The notes: generated by a model not told the origin, from the sequence alone. Counted from the first letter of the stretch, positions 27,171 to 36,815 are shown. The stretch is DNA of 64,000 nt from Sphingomonas kyeonggiensis (GCF_014204495.1 NZ_JACHLN010000002.1:1054001-1118000), one strand, 5' to 3'. Program-made: numbers and translations.

Positions 27171-27946
27171 TCTCCTTCCCCTGCGCCGGCGAAACCCTCG
27201 CCGCCACGCTCGACGAGGCAGCGGGCAAGACCGGGCTGCTGATCGTCTCGGGCGGCAACGAAATCCGGATCGGCGCGCATCGCGGCATGGCCCTGCTCGC
27301 TGCCCGTGTCACCCAGGCAGGCCATCCGGTGCTGCGCTTCGATCGCCGTGGCATCGGCGATTCGACCGGCGAGAATGGCGGCTATGAAAGCAGCGCGGAG
27401 GACATCGCCGCCGCCGCCCGGGCCCTGCGCGACGCGGGCGCCGAGCGGATCCTCGCCTTCGGCAATTGCGACGCCGCCACCGCCCTCGCCTTCTTCCACG
27501 CGAGTGCGGGTATCGACGCGCTGCTGCTCGCCAATCCCTGGGCGATCGAGCCGACCGACGCGCTGCCGCCCGCCGCCGCGATCCGCTCGCACTATGCCGC
27601 CAAGCTGCGCGACCCGAGGGAATGGCTGCGACTGCTGCGTGGCGGTGTGAACATTGCCAAGCTGCTCAGGGGTTTGCGCAAGGCCTCGCAGAAGCCATCC
27701 GAAGCGCCGGCCGGGCTGACCGCGCGCCTCGCCACGGCGCTGGGCGGGGCCCAGGTGCCGGTGACGATCCTGCTCGCAAAGGGTGACAACACCGCCATCG
27801 CCTTCGCCGACGCCTTCAAGGGCGCCGCTTGGGAGGCCGCCCGCGCGCGGACAAAGGTGGAGACGCTCGACAGCGCCAGCCACAGCTTCGCCGCCGCCGC
27901 CGACAAGGACTGGCTGCTCCAGCGCGTGCTGGAGCGCCTCGCCTGA
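27158..27946 (+). CDS. Hydrolase 1, exosortase A system-associated (TIGR03100-like)
   Basis: A 262-residue alpha/beta hydrolase. The oxyanion region is IVSGGNEIRIGAHRG, then RFDRRGIGDS. The nucleophile elbow reads FGNCDAATA, with cysteine in place of the usual serine. A C-terminal His lies in LDSASHSFA. ATG 27158 overlaps the end of hydrolase 2 by 13 bases. It is the last gene of the plus-strand arm and converges with trxB, leaving only two bases between the stops. Confidence 0.88.
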   Translation: MRRLISFPCAGETLAATLDEAAGKTGLLIVSGGNEIRIGAHRGMALLAARVTQAGHPVLRFDRRGIGDSTGENGGYESSAEDIAAAARALRDAGAERILAFGNCDAATALAFFHASAGIDALLLANPWAIEPTDALPPAAAIRSHYAAKLRDPREWLRLLRGGVNIAKLLRGLRKASQKPSEAPAGLTARLATALGGAQVPVTILLAKGDNTAIAFADAFKGAAWEAARARTKVETLDSASHSFAAAADKDWLLQRVLERLA

Positions 27947-27948
27947 CC

Positions 27949-28923
27949 TTATTCCGCTGCGTGCTGGACGACGGTCTCGAAGTCCGCCTCGGCCAGGAAG
28001 CGCTCGGCGTCGAGCGCGGCCATGCAGCCGGTGCCGGCGGCGGTGACCGCCTGGCGGTAATGCTTGTCCATCACGTCGCCGCAGGCGAACACGCCGGGCA
28101 CGCTGGTCTTGGTCGTGCCGGTCTCGACCTTGATGTACCCGTCGTCGTCCAGCTCGATATGGCCGCGGAACAGCTCGGTCGCCGGGTGGTGGCCGATCGC
28201 GACGAAGCCGCCATCGACGTCGATCGTCGACAGCTCGCCGGTCTCCATGTCCTTCAGCTCGATCGCAACGAGGCCCTCGGGCTCGCCGCCGCCGATGAAA
28301 CGCTCGACCTTCTTGTTCCACAGCACGTTGATCCGCTCATTGGCGAACAGGCGCTGCTGCAGGATCTTCTCGGCGCGGAACGAATCGCGGCGGTGGATCA
28401 CGGTCACGTCATGGCTGTGGTTGGTGAGGTAGAGCGCCTCTTCCACCGCGGTGTTGCCGCCGCCGATCACCGCGACCTTCTTGCCGCGGAAGAAGAAGCC
28501 GTCGCAGGTCGCGCAGGCGCTCACGCCCTTGCCCTGGAGCAGCCGCTCCGAATCGAGGCCGAGCCACTTGGCCTGGGCACCCGTGGCGATCACGAGGACA
28601 TCACCCAGATAGACGGTGCCGCTGTCGCCGACCATGCGGAACGGGCGCTGCGTCACATCGACCTCGACGATCGTGTCCCACATCATCTGCGCGCCGACAT
28701 GCTCGGCCTGGGCCTGCATCTCCTGCATCAGCCAGGGCCCCTGTATCACGTCGCGGAAGCCGGGGTAGTTCTCGACATCGGTGGTGGTCATCAGCTGGCC
28801 GCCGGGCTGGATGCCCTGCACCACGATCGGCGCCATGCCCGCACGCGCGCCATAGATGGCGGCGGTGAGGCCGGCGGGGCCGGAACCGAGGATCAGCATG
28901 CGAGTCGAATGGGTGGCGGTCAT
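27949..28923 (-). CDS. trxB: Thioredoxin-disulfide reductase
   Basis: A 324-residue flavoprotein that uses NADPH to reduce thioredoxin in the cytoplasm. It has the FAD site ILGSGPAGLTAAIYGAR near the N-terminus, the redox-active CATC motif in CATCDGFFFRGKKVAVIGGG, the NADPH-binding GGGNTA, and the C-terminal FAD motif GVFACGDVMDKHYRQAVTAA. Two adjacent ATG codons (28926 and 28923) are possible; the second is better spaced from a GGAAG site. Length and motifs are standard for the family. Confidence 0.95.
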   Translation of the reverse strand: MTATHSTRMLILGSGPAGLTAAIYGARAGMAPIVVQGIQPGGQLMTTTDVENYPGFRDVIQGPWLMQEMQAQAEHVGAQMMWDTIVEVDVTQRPFRMVGDSGTVYLGDVLVIATGAQAKWLGLDSERLLQGKGVSACATCDGFFFRGKKVAVIGGGNTAVEEALYLTNHSHDVTVIHRRDSFRAEKILQQRLFANERINVLWNKKVERFIGGGEPEGLVAIELKDMETGELSTIDVDGGFVAIGHHPATELFRGHIELDDDGYIKVETGTTKTSVPGVFACGDVMDKHYRQAVTAAGTGCMAALDAERFLAEADFETVVQHAAE

Positions 28924-29048
28924 CATGGCTTCCGAAATGGCTGAGCCCCGCATCTAGGGGCTGGGAAAGGCTTGAGGCAACATGGGTGGTGTCGCACGGC
29001 CAGCAATGGCTGTGGACAACAGCTTTTGCTCGGGTAGCCCAAGCGTTG

Positions 29049-30425
29049 CTAGCCCGCCACCTCTATCGATCCGATCGCGATCGTCTCGCCCGCCGCGGCC
29101 CCGGCAACCTCCACCCGGCGGAAGACGACGCCAAGATCGGCCAGGTCCAGCCCCTGCGCCTCTCGGCGGATCACCTCGCCCACCGGCAGTTCGATCCGCG
29201 CCATGCCGTCCTCGCTGTGATGCCGTGCGGCCGAGATCTGGAAGGGGCCGATCGAGCCGAGCAGGCATTCGGGCAACGTGCGTCCCTCCCCGTCGAGATC
29301 GAGGTAGAGGTCGTAATAATAGCCACCGAGCTGCCCGGCGCCGCTGAGCGAGACCTGGTCGAGCACGATCGTCACTTCGTCAGGGACATAGGCAGCGTCA
29401 CGCATCCGGCGCAGCGGCTCGCGCTGGTAGCGGGCGCCACCCAGCCAGATGCCGCGATAGGGCACCGGGGCAGGCGCGGCAGCGGCAGGCGGTGGTGCCA
29501 TCGCCATGGGCGCAGCCTCTGCCGGAGGGGGCGGCAGGGCGACCGGCGGCGGTGCCGCGGTCGGTGCACCACGCGTGGGTGCCGGCGGATGCGGTACCCG
29601 CACCGCGCCGGGGCGGATCGCCCCACCGGCTGCACCTTCGCGCACCGGCAGCCTGAGATCAGGATAGCGATAGCCGAGCCCGGCTCCGTCGATCGCCACC
29701 GCCCGGTCGAGCCCCATCCCATCGGCATAGTCGAAACGGCCACCCCAATAGGGATCGCCCGCAGCAGGCATGGTCCTCCCCTCCCCGGCCGCCGTCCAGC
29801 CGCTCCACAGCCGGTCGACATTGGCGTGGTGCACCCAGAAGATCATGTCCGAAGGCGAGATCATGCTCGCCATCCGCCCGCCGACCAGGTTGTGGACCTT
29901 GTTGTGGAACGCCTCGACCTGGGCCTCGAAGCAGTCGGCGCCGGCGGTGCGCTGGAAGCCGGTCAGCTCAGGCGCGAAGGCCGCAAAGCCCAACGCCTGC
30001 CCCACTTCGCCGCCGATACGCGGCTCGAACAACGGGTTGGTCGCCGAATTGCCGCTGGTGAACTCCGCGGGCAGGCGCGGGTCGCTGAAATAGTCCCAAT
30101 AGGGCACGCGCAAGGTCTGCGAGCCCGAGATCTCGCGCAGCGTCGCCTCGAACAGGTGGAGATAGCCGCGATGCCAGGCGAGGAAATAGGGCTTGCCATG
30201 CGGGCAGTGGTGCATGTGGACCAGCGGCCAGAAGCTCCAGCTCGCCGGATCGCTCTCGTCGCGATTGGCCTTCATCCGCCGCACCGCGTCCACCAGGCGC
30301 GGATAGTCGGGACCATGGCGGAATGCCGCCCAGGGCAGGCGCGGCTGCGTGGGTGCATCCAGGGCAAAGGCAGGCGCGGCGATGCCTGCCGCAAGCAGCC
30401 CGATGATCTCCCGCCGGCTCAGCAT
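29049..30425 (-). CDS. Tat-exported tyrosinase-family copper oxidase
   Basis: A 458-residue protein. The N-terminus MLSRREIIGLLAAG is a twin-arginine signal, so it is probably exported folded with copper. The CuA site has His residues in VHMHHCPHGK and AWHRGYLHLFE. The CuB site has HNKVHNLVGG and DMIFWVHHANVDRLW. These mark a type-3 copper tyrosinase/polyphenol oxidase. After about residue 275 comes a Pro/Ala-rich linker, then a ~130-residue beta domain resembling the C-terminal domains of plant and bacterial polyphenol oxidases. It likely oxidises phenols in the periplasm. No caddie protein gene is visible next to it. Confidence 0.9.
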   Translation of the reverse strand: MLSRREIIGLLAAGIAAPAFALDAPTQPRLPWAAFRHGPDYPRLVDAVRRMKANRDESDPASWSFWPLVHMHHCPHGKPYFLAWHRGYLHLFEATLREISGSQTLRVPYWDYFSDPRLPAEFTSGNSATNPLFEPRIGGEVGQALGFAAFAPELTGFQRTAGADCFEAQVEAFHNKVHNLVGGRMASMISPSDMIFWVHHANVDRLWSGWTAAGEGRTMPAAGDPYWGGRFDYADGMGLDRAVAIDGAGLGYRYPDLRLPVREGAAGGAIRPGAVRVPHPPAPTRGAPTAAPPPVALPPPPAEAAPMAMAPPPAAAAPAPVPYRGIWLGGARYQREPLRRMRDAAYVPDEVTIVLDQVSLSGAGQLGGYYYDLYLDLDGEGRTLPECLLGSIGPFQISAARHHSEDGMARIELPVGEVIRREAQGLDLADLGVVFRRVEVAGAAAGETIAIGSIEVAG

Positions 30426-30735
30426 CCCCCGATCCCCCGATTCGCAGAACCGCCATCATGCCCGGCGGCGCGCCAAAGGCGAGTCGGCGCAAGCCTCCCC
30501 AAAAGGGTGAGCCCATCGGCGCCCGTGCGGGGATCGTGAAACCTGCGCAAATCAGCAAGAACATGGCGCCCGGACATCCCCCCGGCCGGGCTCACGCGCA
30601 GCGCCCTGCCCCTCCGCGCTGCGACGGGCGGGTGCGCCGGGTCCCCAGCACGACGTACCCGCCCACGCGGCGCATCGCGACAGCAGACGCGAGCAGCTCC
30701 ACCTGGCGGGAATCAACGATGATCGGGGGTAATGA
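30426..30735. other. Intergenic stretch without a recognisable gene
   Basis: About 310 bases between the tyrosinase start and tRNA-Met. A 99-codon plus-strand frame crosses it but is Arg/Pro-rich and low in hydrophobic residues, as expected of a chance frame in GC-rich DNA. I see no terminator or clear promoter. Confidence 0.5.
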
Positions 30736-30812
30736 TGGTAGCGGAGGAGGGACTTGAACCCCCGACACGCGGATTATGATTCCGCTGCTCTAACCAACTG
30801 AGCTACTCCGCC
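30736..30812 (-). tRNA. tRNA-Met (anticodon CAT)
   Basis: A complete 77-base cloverleaf with encoded CCA. The acceptor GGCGGAG pairs with CTCCGCT (first pair G-U). The anticodon stem GCGGA/TCCGC encloses the loop ATCATAA with anticodon CAT. The body looks like an elongator Met; a CAT tRNA can also be lysidine-modified tRNA-Ile2, which sequence alone does not fully exclude. Confidence 0.92.
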
Positions 30813-30867
30813 CCAAACAGGGTGTCGCCGAAGCGAGGGGGCCCAATAGGTCCGGCTTCGCCCGAGG

Positions 30868-31377
30868 TCAAGCGAACATATGCCGGGAATGTGCTTCCCA
30901 GGGCCCACCGCGATAATGCCAGCTCGCCAGGCCGGCGATTTCCACCTCGCGCGGCACGAAATCCCGCGCCAATGCGGCCATCACAGCCTTGGCCAGCACC
31001 GGCCGGACCTTGTTCTGGATGGTCACATGCGGGCGCCAGCGCCCGGCATCCTGCGGGGTCAGCAGGCCGGCAAAGGCATCGACCAGCCCCTCGCGAATCG
31101 CCACCAGTTCGGGTGCCTCGATCCGGTAGGCCACGCCTCCGCCCAGCGACATCAGTCCGGTCACCCGCGCCCGCGGCGCGCGAACCCCGCGCGTCTCGAC
31201 CGACAGCCGGTGCTTGAGTTCGTCCGCCACCGAGGGCGGCAGCTGATGGAACAGCGTCAGATGCGCGTCGAGCACGTTGCGCTCGGGCGGATAATGCTCG
31301 CGGCGCAAGGCGTTGAACCAGGCCTGGTCCTGGCGCCCGAACAGCGCCGTGACGATCAGGGGAGCGTAGGCGCTCAG
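30868..31377 (-). CDS. 2'-5' RNA ligase / LigT-like phosphoesterase
   Basis: A small 2H phosphoesterase. The two catalytic motifs HLTLFH and HVTIQN are present, about 90 residues apart. Such enzymes hydrolyse or form 2'-5' bonds or cyclic phosphates in RNA ends. The start is uncertain: TTG 31308 gives 146 residues but omits [17 protein letters not shown], a typical N-terminal beta strand of the family. The only codon that includes it is CTG 31377, which overlaps the Kup stop (CTGA), giving 169 residues, close to the usual length. I used the longer form. Confidence 0.8.
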   Translation of the reverse strand: MSAYAPLIVTALFGRQDQAWFNALRREHYPPERNVLDAHLTLFHQLPPSVADELKHRLSVETRGVRAPRARVTGLMSLGGGVAYRIEAPELVAIREGLVDAFAGLLTPQDAGRWRPHVTIQNKVRPVLAKAVMAALARDFVPREVEIAGLASWHYRGGPWEAHSRHMFA

Positions 31378-33305
31378 ATCTCGACCTGGCTGCCCAGCTC
31401 GACCACGCGATTGGTCGGCAGGCGGAAGAACTCCATCGCGCTTTCGGCGTTGCGCAGCATCCAGGCGAACAGCTTCTCGCGCCAGATCATCATCCCCGGC
31501 CGGGCCGAGGGCAGCAGCGTCTGGCGGGCGAGGAAGAAGCTGGTCTCCATCATCTTGAACTCGGCCCCGCAGGCATTGACCGACTTGAGCGCCGCCGGAA
31601 CATCCGCTTCCTGCATGAAGCCATAAGCCAGGATCATGCGGTGGAAGCCCTGCCCCAGGTCCTCGAGCATCATGCGATTCTCGTCAGGGACATAGGGCAC
31701 GTCCTTGATCTTGACGGTGAGCAGGATGACGCGGTCGTGCAGCACCTTGTTGTGCTTGAGGTTGTGCAGCAGCGCGTGCGGCACACCCTCGGGCGTCGAG
31801 GTCATGAACACCGCGGTGCCCGGCACGCGGGTGGCGGTGGTGGCTGCGGAGGTGATGAAGATCTTGATCGGCATCGCGCTCTCGCGGAGGCGATTGATCA
31901 TCAGCTGGCGGCCCTTCGACCAGGTGGTCAGCAGGGTGAACACCACGAAGCCGATGAACAGCGGGAACCAGCCACCATCGGGCACCTTGGTCAGGTTGGC
32001 GGCGAAATAGGCCAGGTCGACCGTGAAGAACAGCGCGAGCAGCGGGATCGCATAGCGCTTCTTCCACTTCCACAGCGAGAACAGCACCACCGCCAGCAGG
32101 CAGTTGTCGATCAGCATCGCGCCGGTAACCGCGATGCCATAGGCCGCCGTGAGGTTCGACGAGGTCTGGAAGGTGAGGACGAGCAGGATCACCATGATCA
32201 TCAGCGCCCAGTTGATGAGCGGGATGTAGATCTGCCCGGCGGTCGAGGCGCTGGTATGCTCGATGCGCAGGCGCGGCACGAAGCCGAGCTGGATCGCCTG
32301 CTGGGTGACCGAGAAGGCACCCGAGATCACCGCCTGCGAGGCGATGACGGCCGCCATCGTTGCCAGGATAACCAGCGGGAACTGCAGCACTTCCGGTGCC
32401 AGCTCGTAGAACGGGCTGTGCAGCGCCGACGGGTCGCGCATCAGCAGCGCGCCCTGCCCCATATAGTTGAGGATCAGCGCCGGCAGCACGAACCACAGCC
32501 AGGAGATGCGGATCGGCTTGCGCCCGAAATGCCCCATGTCCGCATAGAGCGCCTCGGCGCCGGTGACCGCCAGCACGACCGAGCCGAGCGCGAGGAAGGC
32601 GCGGAACGGATCGGCGGCGAAGAACATCATCGCGTGATGCGGCAGCAGCGCGTTGAGGATCGTCGGCGTCTGCACCAGGCTCAGCGTGCCCAGCGTCGCG
32701 ATCGTCAGGAAATAGAACAGCATGATCGGGCCGAAAAAGGCGCCGACCCGCGACGTGCCCGTCCGCTGGATCGAGAAGAGCAGCACCAGGATGACCACCG
32801 CAATCGGCAGGACCAGCTTGGCGAAGGCGGGCGCCGCGACCGACAGGCCCTCGACGGCCGACAGCACCGACACCGCCGGCGTGATCATCGAGTCGCCATA
32901 GAAGAGCGCGGTCGCGAACACGCCGAGCAGCACGATGCCCTGCGTCCAGCGCTTGGCATTGCCGCTGCTGCGCGAGATCAGCGCGAGCAGCGCCAGGCTG
33001 CCGCCCTCGCCCTTGTTGTCCGCCCGCATGATGATCGTGACGTATTTCAGCGTCACCACGACCATCATCGACCAGAACATCAGGCTGATGACGCCCATGA
33101 TGTGCAGCGTGTCGAGGTCGAGCTTGTGGTGCCCCGCAAAGGTTTCGCGGAAGGCGTAGAGCGGGCTCGTGCCGATATCGCCGAAGACGATACCGATCGC
33201 GCCGATCGCAAGCTTCCACGTGCCGTCGAGGCTGTGGCCATGCGCGGCATGCGCGTCGAGATGAGCCGGAGCCGACTCATCGGCTCCTTCTTTCGGGATG
33301 TTCAC
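31374..33305 (-). CDS. kup: Low-affinity potassium transporter Kup
   Basis: A ~643-residue potassium/proton symporter of the KUP/HAK family in the inner membrane. The first membrane helix region reads [19 protein letters not shown], the family signature. About 12 helices follow, then a cytoplasmic C-terminal domain ([20 protein letters not shown] onward). Start uncertain: GTG 33305 gives a usual-length N-terminus, while TTG 33407 would add 34 residues with little family character. The end overlaps the CTG start proposed for the LigT-like gene. Confidence 0.94.
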   Translation of the reverse strand: MNIPKEGADESAPAHLDAHAAHGHSLDGTWKLAIGAIGIVFGDIGTSPLYAFRETFAGHHKLDLDTLHIMGVISLMFWSMMVVVTLKYVTIIMRADNKGEGGSLALLALISRSSGNAKRWTQGIVLLGVFATALFYGDSMITPAVSVLSAVEGLSVAAPAFAKLVLPIAVVILVLLFSIQRTGTSRVGAFFGPIMLFYFLTIATLGTLSLVQTPTILNALLPHHAMMFFAADPFRAFLALGSVVLAVTGAEALYADMGHFGRKPIRISWLWFVLPALILNYMGQGALLMRDPSALHSPFYELAPEVLQFPLVILATMAAVIASQAVISGAFSVTQQAIQLGFVPRLRIEHTSASTAGQIYIPLINWALMIMVILLVLTFQTSSNLTAAYGIAVTGAMLIDNCLLAVVLFSLWKWKKRYAIPLLALFFTVDLAYFAANLTKVPDGGWFPLFIGFVVFTLLTTWSKGRQLMINRLRESAMPIKIFITSAATTATRVPGTAVFMTSTPEGVPHALLHNLKHNKVLHDRVILLTVKIKDVPYVPDENRMMLEDLGQGFHRMILAYGFMQEADVPAALKSVNACGAEFKMMETSFFLARQTLLPSARPGMMIWREKLFAWMLRNAESAMEFFRLPTNRVVELGSQVEI

Positions 33306-33479
33306 GGGCGCGGGTGTCGCGTCGGAAAGGAAACGGACCTGGTCATGCGACCTGCGTTCTCGATCTTCTAATTGCGGGCGGGCCGTTAGCACGCGCAGCA
33401 AAGGCAATCAACGAATGTCGTTACGCAGGGCTCGACGCGCAAGGGGGCCGGCTGGTTCCCGTACGAAAAGATCCGCCGG

Positions 33480-35819
33480 TCACCTGGGCGCCGGCGAGGC
33501 CCCCGCGAGTCGCACCAGCGACTGGATATCCTGCCCGCCCGGAAGCTTGCCCGACGCGGAAAGCCGCTTGCCCGCATCGTCCCAGCGCAAGGTGATTCGC
33601 GCGCCCGCGCCCTTGCGATAGGCATTGGTCACGCCGTCATCGTCGAACAGGGTGAAGCTGCCGTCACGGCCCGGATAGACGCGGATGCTCTCGAGCGGCT
33701 GGCGCGCGGCGGTGTTCGGCACCTGCGCGCCCAGCGGCACGATCGATCCGGCGCGGACAAACAGCGGGATGCGGTCGATCGGCGCCGCCACGGCCACCCA
33801 CTGGCCGCCCGCATGCTTCTCGTCGGTCCAGTAGTCATACCAGTCGGTGCCCGCCGGCAGGTACACGCGGCGCGAGGTCACCCCCTGCTCGGTCACCGGC
33901 GCGACGAGGAAGGCGGGGCCGAACATATATTCGTCGCCCAGGTTCGCGACATTGGGATCGTCCGGGAAGTCCATGAACAGCCCGCGCATGAACGGCGCGC
34001 CGGTCTCGTGGGTCCGGTATCCGAGCGAATAGAGATAGGGGATCAGCGCGTATCGCAGACGCAGGAACTTGGCGAGCACCGGCTCGGCCGCCGCGCCATA
34101 TTCCCAGATCGCGGTTCCCGGGCGCTGGCCGTGGATGCGCAGCGTCGGAGTGAAGACATTGTATGCGAACCAGCGCGTGAACAGCTCGGGATAATCCTTG
34201 TAGTCCGCGCCCATCGCCGTGGCGCCGGCAGGATCGAGCAGCACCGGCCGCTCCGCCGCCGGGCCGTTCGGCCACTGCCAGCCGCCGGTGTCGCTGCTCC
34301 AATAGGCATGGCCGCTCGCGGTGAAGTTGAGCCCGGCCGGCACCTGGCGGCGCAGCGCTTCCCAGGTCGCCTGCACGTCCGACGACCAGAAGATCGCACC
34401 GCTATGCTGGGTGCCGAGATAGGCGGCGCGGGCGAGGATCAGGTTGCGGAAATCCGGCCGGTCGCGCGCCGATCCCTCCGCCACGCTCGACGTGTGCACC
34501 AGCGGATAGAGGTTGTGATAGCGATCGCCCGATCCGATCGAATAGAAATTGCCGTCGGGCACCAGGTCGGGCTCGGTCTCGTCGAGCCAGAACCAGTCGA
34601 AGCCCTGACTGGCGATATTGTCGCGGATCTTCTCCCAGAACCACGAACGCGCCTCCGGATTGGTGCTGTCGAGCAGCGACCCTGCCCTATCCGCGCGCAC
34701 CGGCAACCCGTCGACCGTGTTGCCGTCCTTGTCCTTCAGCAGCCAGCCCTTGGCGCTCAGCATGTTGAAATAGCGCGATTCCCGCTCGAAGCGCGGCCAC
34801 ACGCTGATGATGCTGTGCATGCCCTGCTCGTGGAGCTGCCTGTTCATCGCGACCGGGTCCGGGAAATAGGTCCGATCGATGTCGAGCTGCCCCATCCGCG
34901 TCCAGTAGAACCAGTCGAGCACCATCACGTCGAGCGGATAGCCGCGGCTGCGATAGCCCTCGGCCACGCCCAGCAGCTCCTTCTGGCTCTCGTAGCGCGC
35001 CTTGCTCTGGACCAGCCCGAACGCAGCCTTGGGCGGCAGCGGCGTGTCGCCGGTCAGCCGGGCATAGCCGGCATAGATCTCGTCGGTGGTCGTGCCGGTG
35101 ATGACGAAGAAGGAAACGCGCTCGCCCACTTCGGACTGCCAGTGCGTGCTGCCGTGCAGCCCCGGCGAGACGATGGTGGCGGAAGGGTTGTCCCACACCA
35201 CCGCATAGCCCTTGCTGGTCACCAGGAACGGGATGCACACCGTCTCGCCCGCCGGCGCGTCGTAATAATGCCGGCAGTCGATCGTCCGTCCGCGCAGGTC
35301 GAGCGGGCCAATGCTCTCCTGGTTCTGGCCGAGCCCGTAATAATGCTCGTCCTGCGGCGCGGCGAAGCTCGCCCCGGCCTTGAACGTCTTCTCGCCATTG
35401 ACCGTGTGCGGCGCCAGTTCCCAGCCGTTCATCCGGGTGAGCAGCCGCCCGTCCGCGCCGCGGACCGACAGCGAGACCCGTGGCAGCGAGGGCACGAAAT
35501 AGCGCTCCATCTGGCTCGGCGCCTTGGGCCAGGGCTGCGGATCGACGGTAAGCGTCAGCGCGGGCGATGCGAACACATCGCCGCTGCCATCCGCCTTGTG
35601 CGTCCAGCCCTTCGCATCAGCCTTGCCCGAGATGCCATGGCCGGGCGCCGCGTCGCTCAGCGCCCGGTCGAGCGAGATCGTCACCCGCACGATATTCGGC
35701 GCATAGGGCTCGACCGCGACAAAGGCGCCGTTGCGCTCGACCGTCGCCAGCGACTGGGCGGCAACGGGAAGCGGCGCCAGCACGATCGCCACCAGGCCAA
35801 GCACATGAGCAATCCGCAT
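33480..35819 (-). CDS. Glycoside hydrolase family 31 (alpha-glucosidase/xylosidase type), secreted
   Basis: A 779-residue enzyme with a signal peptide (about 20 residues, ending PVAA). An N-terminal beta-sandwich is followed by the catalytic barrel. The likely nucleophile Asp lies in WFWLDETEPD and the acid/base Asp in YWSSDTGGW, both GH31 hallmarks. C-terminal beta domains include a DGSFTLFDDDGVT segment. It probably removes alpha-linked glucose or xylose from glycans in the periplasm or outside. ATG 35819 begins the signal peptide; a longer frame start at 35873 is unlikely. No transport genes for its product lie beside it. Confidence 0.93.
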   Translation of the reverse strand: MRIAHVLGLVAIVLAPLPVAAQSLATVERNGAFVAVEPYAPNIVRVTISLDRALSDAAPGHGISGKADAKGWTHKADGSGDVFASPALTLTVDPQPWPKAPSQMERYFVPSLPRVSLSVRGADGRLLTRMNGWELAPHTVNGEKTFKAGASFAAPQDEHYYGLGQNQESIGPLDLRGRTIDCRHYYDAPAGETVCIPFLVTSKGYAVVWDNPSATIVSPGLHGSTHWQSEVGERVSFFVITGTTTDEIYAGYARLTGDTPLPPKAAFGLVQSKARYESQKELLGVAEGYRSRGYPLDVMVLDWFYWTRMGQLDIDRTYFPDPVAMNRQLHEQGMHSIISVWPRFERESRYFNMLSAKGWLLKDKDGNTVDGLPVRADRAGSLLDSTNPEARSWFWEKIRDNIASQGFDWFWLDETEPDLVPDGNFYSIGSGDRYHNLYPLVHTSSVAEGSARDRPDFRNLILARAAYLGTQHSGAIFWSSDVQATWEALRRQVPAGLNFTASGHAYWSSDTGGWQWPNGPAAERPVLLDPAGATAMGADYKDYPELFTRWFAYNVFTPTLRIHGQRPGTAIWEYGAAAEPVLAKFLRLRYALIPYLYSLGYRTHETGAPFMRGLFMDFPDDPNVANLGDEYMFGPAFLVAPVTEQGVTSRRVYLPAGTDWYDYWTDEKHAGGQWVAVAAPIDRIPLFVRAGSIVPLGAQVPNTAARQPLESIRVYPGRDGSFTLFDDDGVTNAYRKGAGARITLRWDDAGKRLSASGKLPGGQDIQSLVRLAGASPAPR

Positions 35820-35895
35820 CGTCCGACTCTCCCTGCCGCGTGCGTTGCGCGAAACCGCCGCCGCCGCAAGCACGGCTAAGGTCGTAGCCCCTCCC

Positions 35896-35919
35896 CTCCA
35901 TCCCGGGCTTGACCCGGGG
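35896..35919. repeat. Short hairpin repeat, family C-like
   Basis: CCCGGGCTTGACCCGGGG forms a small palindrome of a type often scattered in sphingomonad genomes. It is a single copy here, so the family assignment rests on general knowledge. Confidence 0.35.
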
Positions 35920-35969
35920 TCGCGCTTCTTATGTCTTGGCGTGGATAGATCGGCAGGAGGAGAGACACG

Positions 35970-36455
35970 GTGAAGACCCTTGGCAAAGCCCTCATGCTAC
36001 TCGCGCTCTCGTCCGCCATCCCTGCCGCTTACGCCCAGACGACCACCGATCCCACCGCCTTCGCCGGCGGCGCGGACGTGCAGGCCCAGACCCGCGCGAT
36101 GCTCGCCGAGATGAAGCCCGATCAGGGCTTCATGTGGCGCCCGCTGGTCCGCGACGGCGCGCGTGTGGCCGCGATCGAGATCTGGAAGAAGCCGGGCCGC
36201 CCCGCCGTCCATCCGGCCGAGGCGGAATATGCGATCGTGCTCGAAGGCACCGGCACCTTGATCTCGGGAGGGACCCTCGCCGATCCGACGACCCGCAACC
36301 CCGGCTTGGTCGATGGCAGCCGGATCGAAGGCGGCACCCCCCGCACGCTCGGCCCGGGCGACGTAATCCTGGTGCCGGCCGGCGTGCCGCACTGGTTCGG
36401 CATCACCGGGGAGCGGCTGGTCCTGCTCGGCATCAAGCTGCCCGGGGCGAAATAG
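35970..36455 (+). CDS. Secreted cupin-domain protein
   Basis: A 161-residue protein with a signal peptide (about 22 residues, ending AYA) and one cupin barrel. Metal-binding motif 1 is degenerate (HPAEAEYAIVLEGTG) and motif 2 is GDVILVPAGVPHWF. The GTG start 35970 follows a strong AGGAGGAG ribosome site. Substrate unknown; related proteins bind sugars or act as isomerases or dioxygenases. Confidence 0.88.
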   Translation: MKTLGKALMLLALSSAIPAAYAQTTTDPTAFAGGADVQAQTRAMLAEMKPDQGFMWRPLVRDGARVAAIEIWKKPGRPAVHPAEAEYAIVLEGTGTLISGGTLADPTTRNPGLVDGSRIEGGTPRTLGPGDVILVPAGVPHWFGITGERLVLLGIKLPGAK

Positions 36456-36494
36456 CGAGAGCCGGCCGCGCGTCGTGGCGGGCCTCGCCATCTC

Positions 36495-36710
36495 TCATCC
36501 GACATCCGCTGCCGCGGAGCGCGCCACCGCGTCAACGCGTTCTTCGCCACCTCGCGCCGAACCGGGGATATCCGACCTCCCCTCCGAAGCCATTCGGCGC
36601 CTGAATGCGGGCCGCAACGCGCGCCCGGCCTTTCGCAGCAGAGCGTGAACATCCTGGCTGAAGCGCTGGCGATGTTCACCCCAGGCGCGATCATACATCT
36701 CATCGATCAT
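36495..36710 (-). CDS. Possible small protein of unknown function
   Basis: A 71-codon frame starting MIDEMYDRAWGEHRQRF, with an exact GGAGG ribosome site seven bases before ATG 36710. The first 35 residues look protein-like and helical; the C-terminal half is Arg/Ala-rich and less convincing. It fills most of the 360-base gap between the cupin and LysR genes, which otherwise shows no gene. A short inverted repeat (36645-36679) lies inside it. Confidence 0.4.
   Translation of the reverse strand: MIDEMYDRAWGEHRQRFSQDVHALLRKAGRALRPAFRRRMASEGRSDIPGSARGGEERVDAVARSAAADVG
36645..36679. promoter_or_regulatory. Inverted repeat upstream of the LysR regulator
   Basis: GTGAACATC and GATGTTCAC are perfect 9-bp inverted arms with a 17-base centre, about 137 bases before the LysR start. 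It could be an operator; it also falls within a small minus-strand frame. Confidence 0.35.
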
Positions 36711-36815
36711 GGCTGCCCTCCGGACTTGAAGCTGGCCCGGAAGAAATGCGTATCTTCGGCTGCCGCGTCCAACAAAGGGATCGACACGCCTTATCAACAG
36801 GCTTTATCAAGCGCC

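Noticed and set aside
30458..30757. 99-codon plus-strand frame next to tRNA-Met
   Set aside because: Arg/Pro/Ser-rich with few hydrophobic residues, no ribosome site, and it runs into the tRNA.
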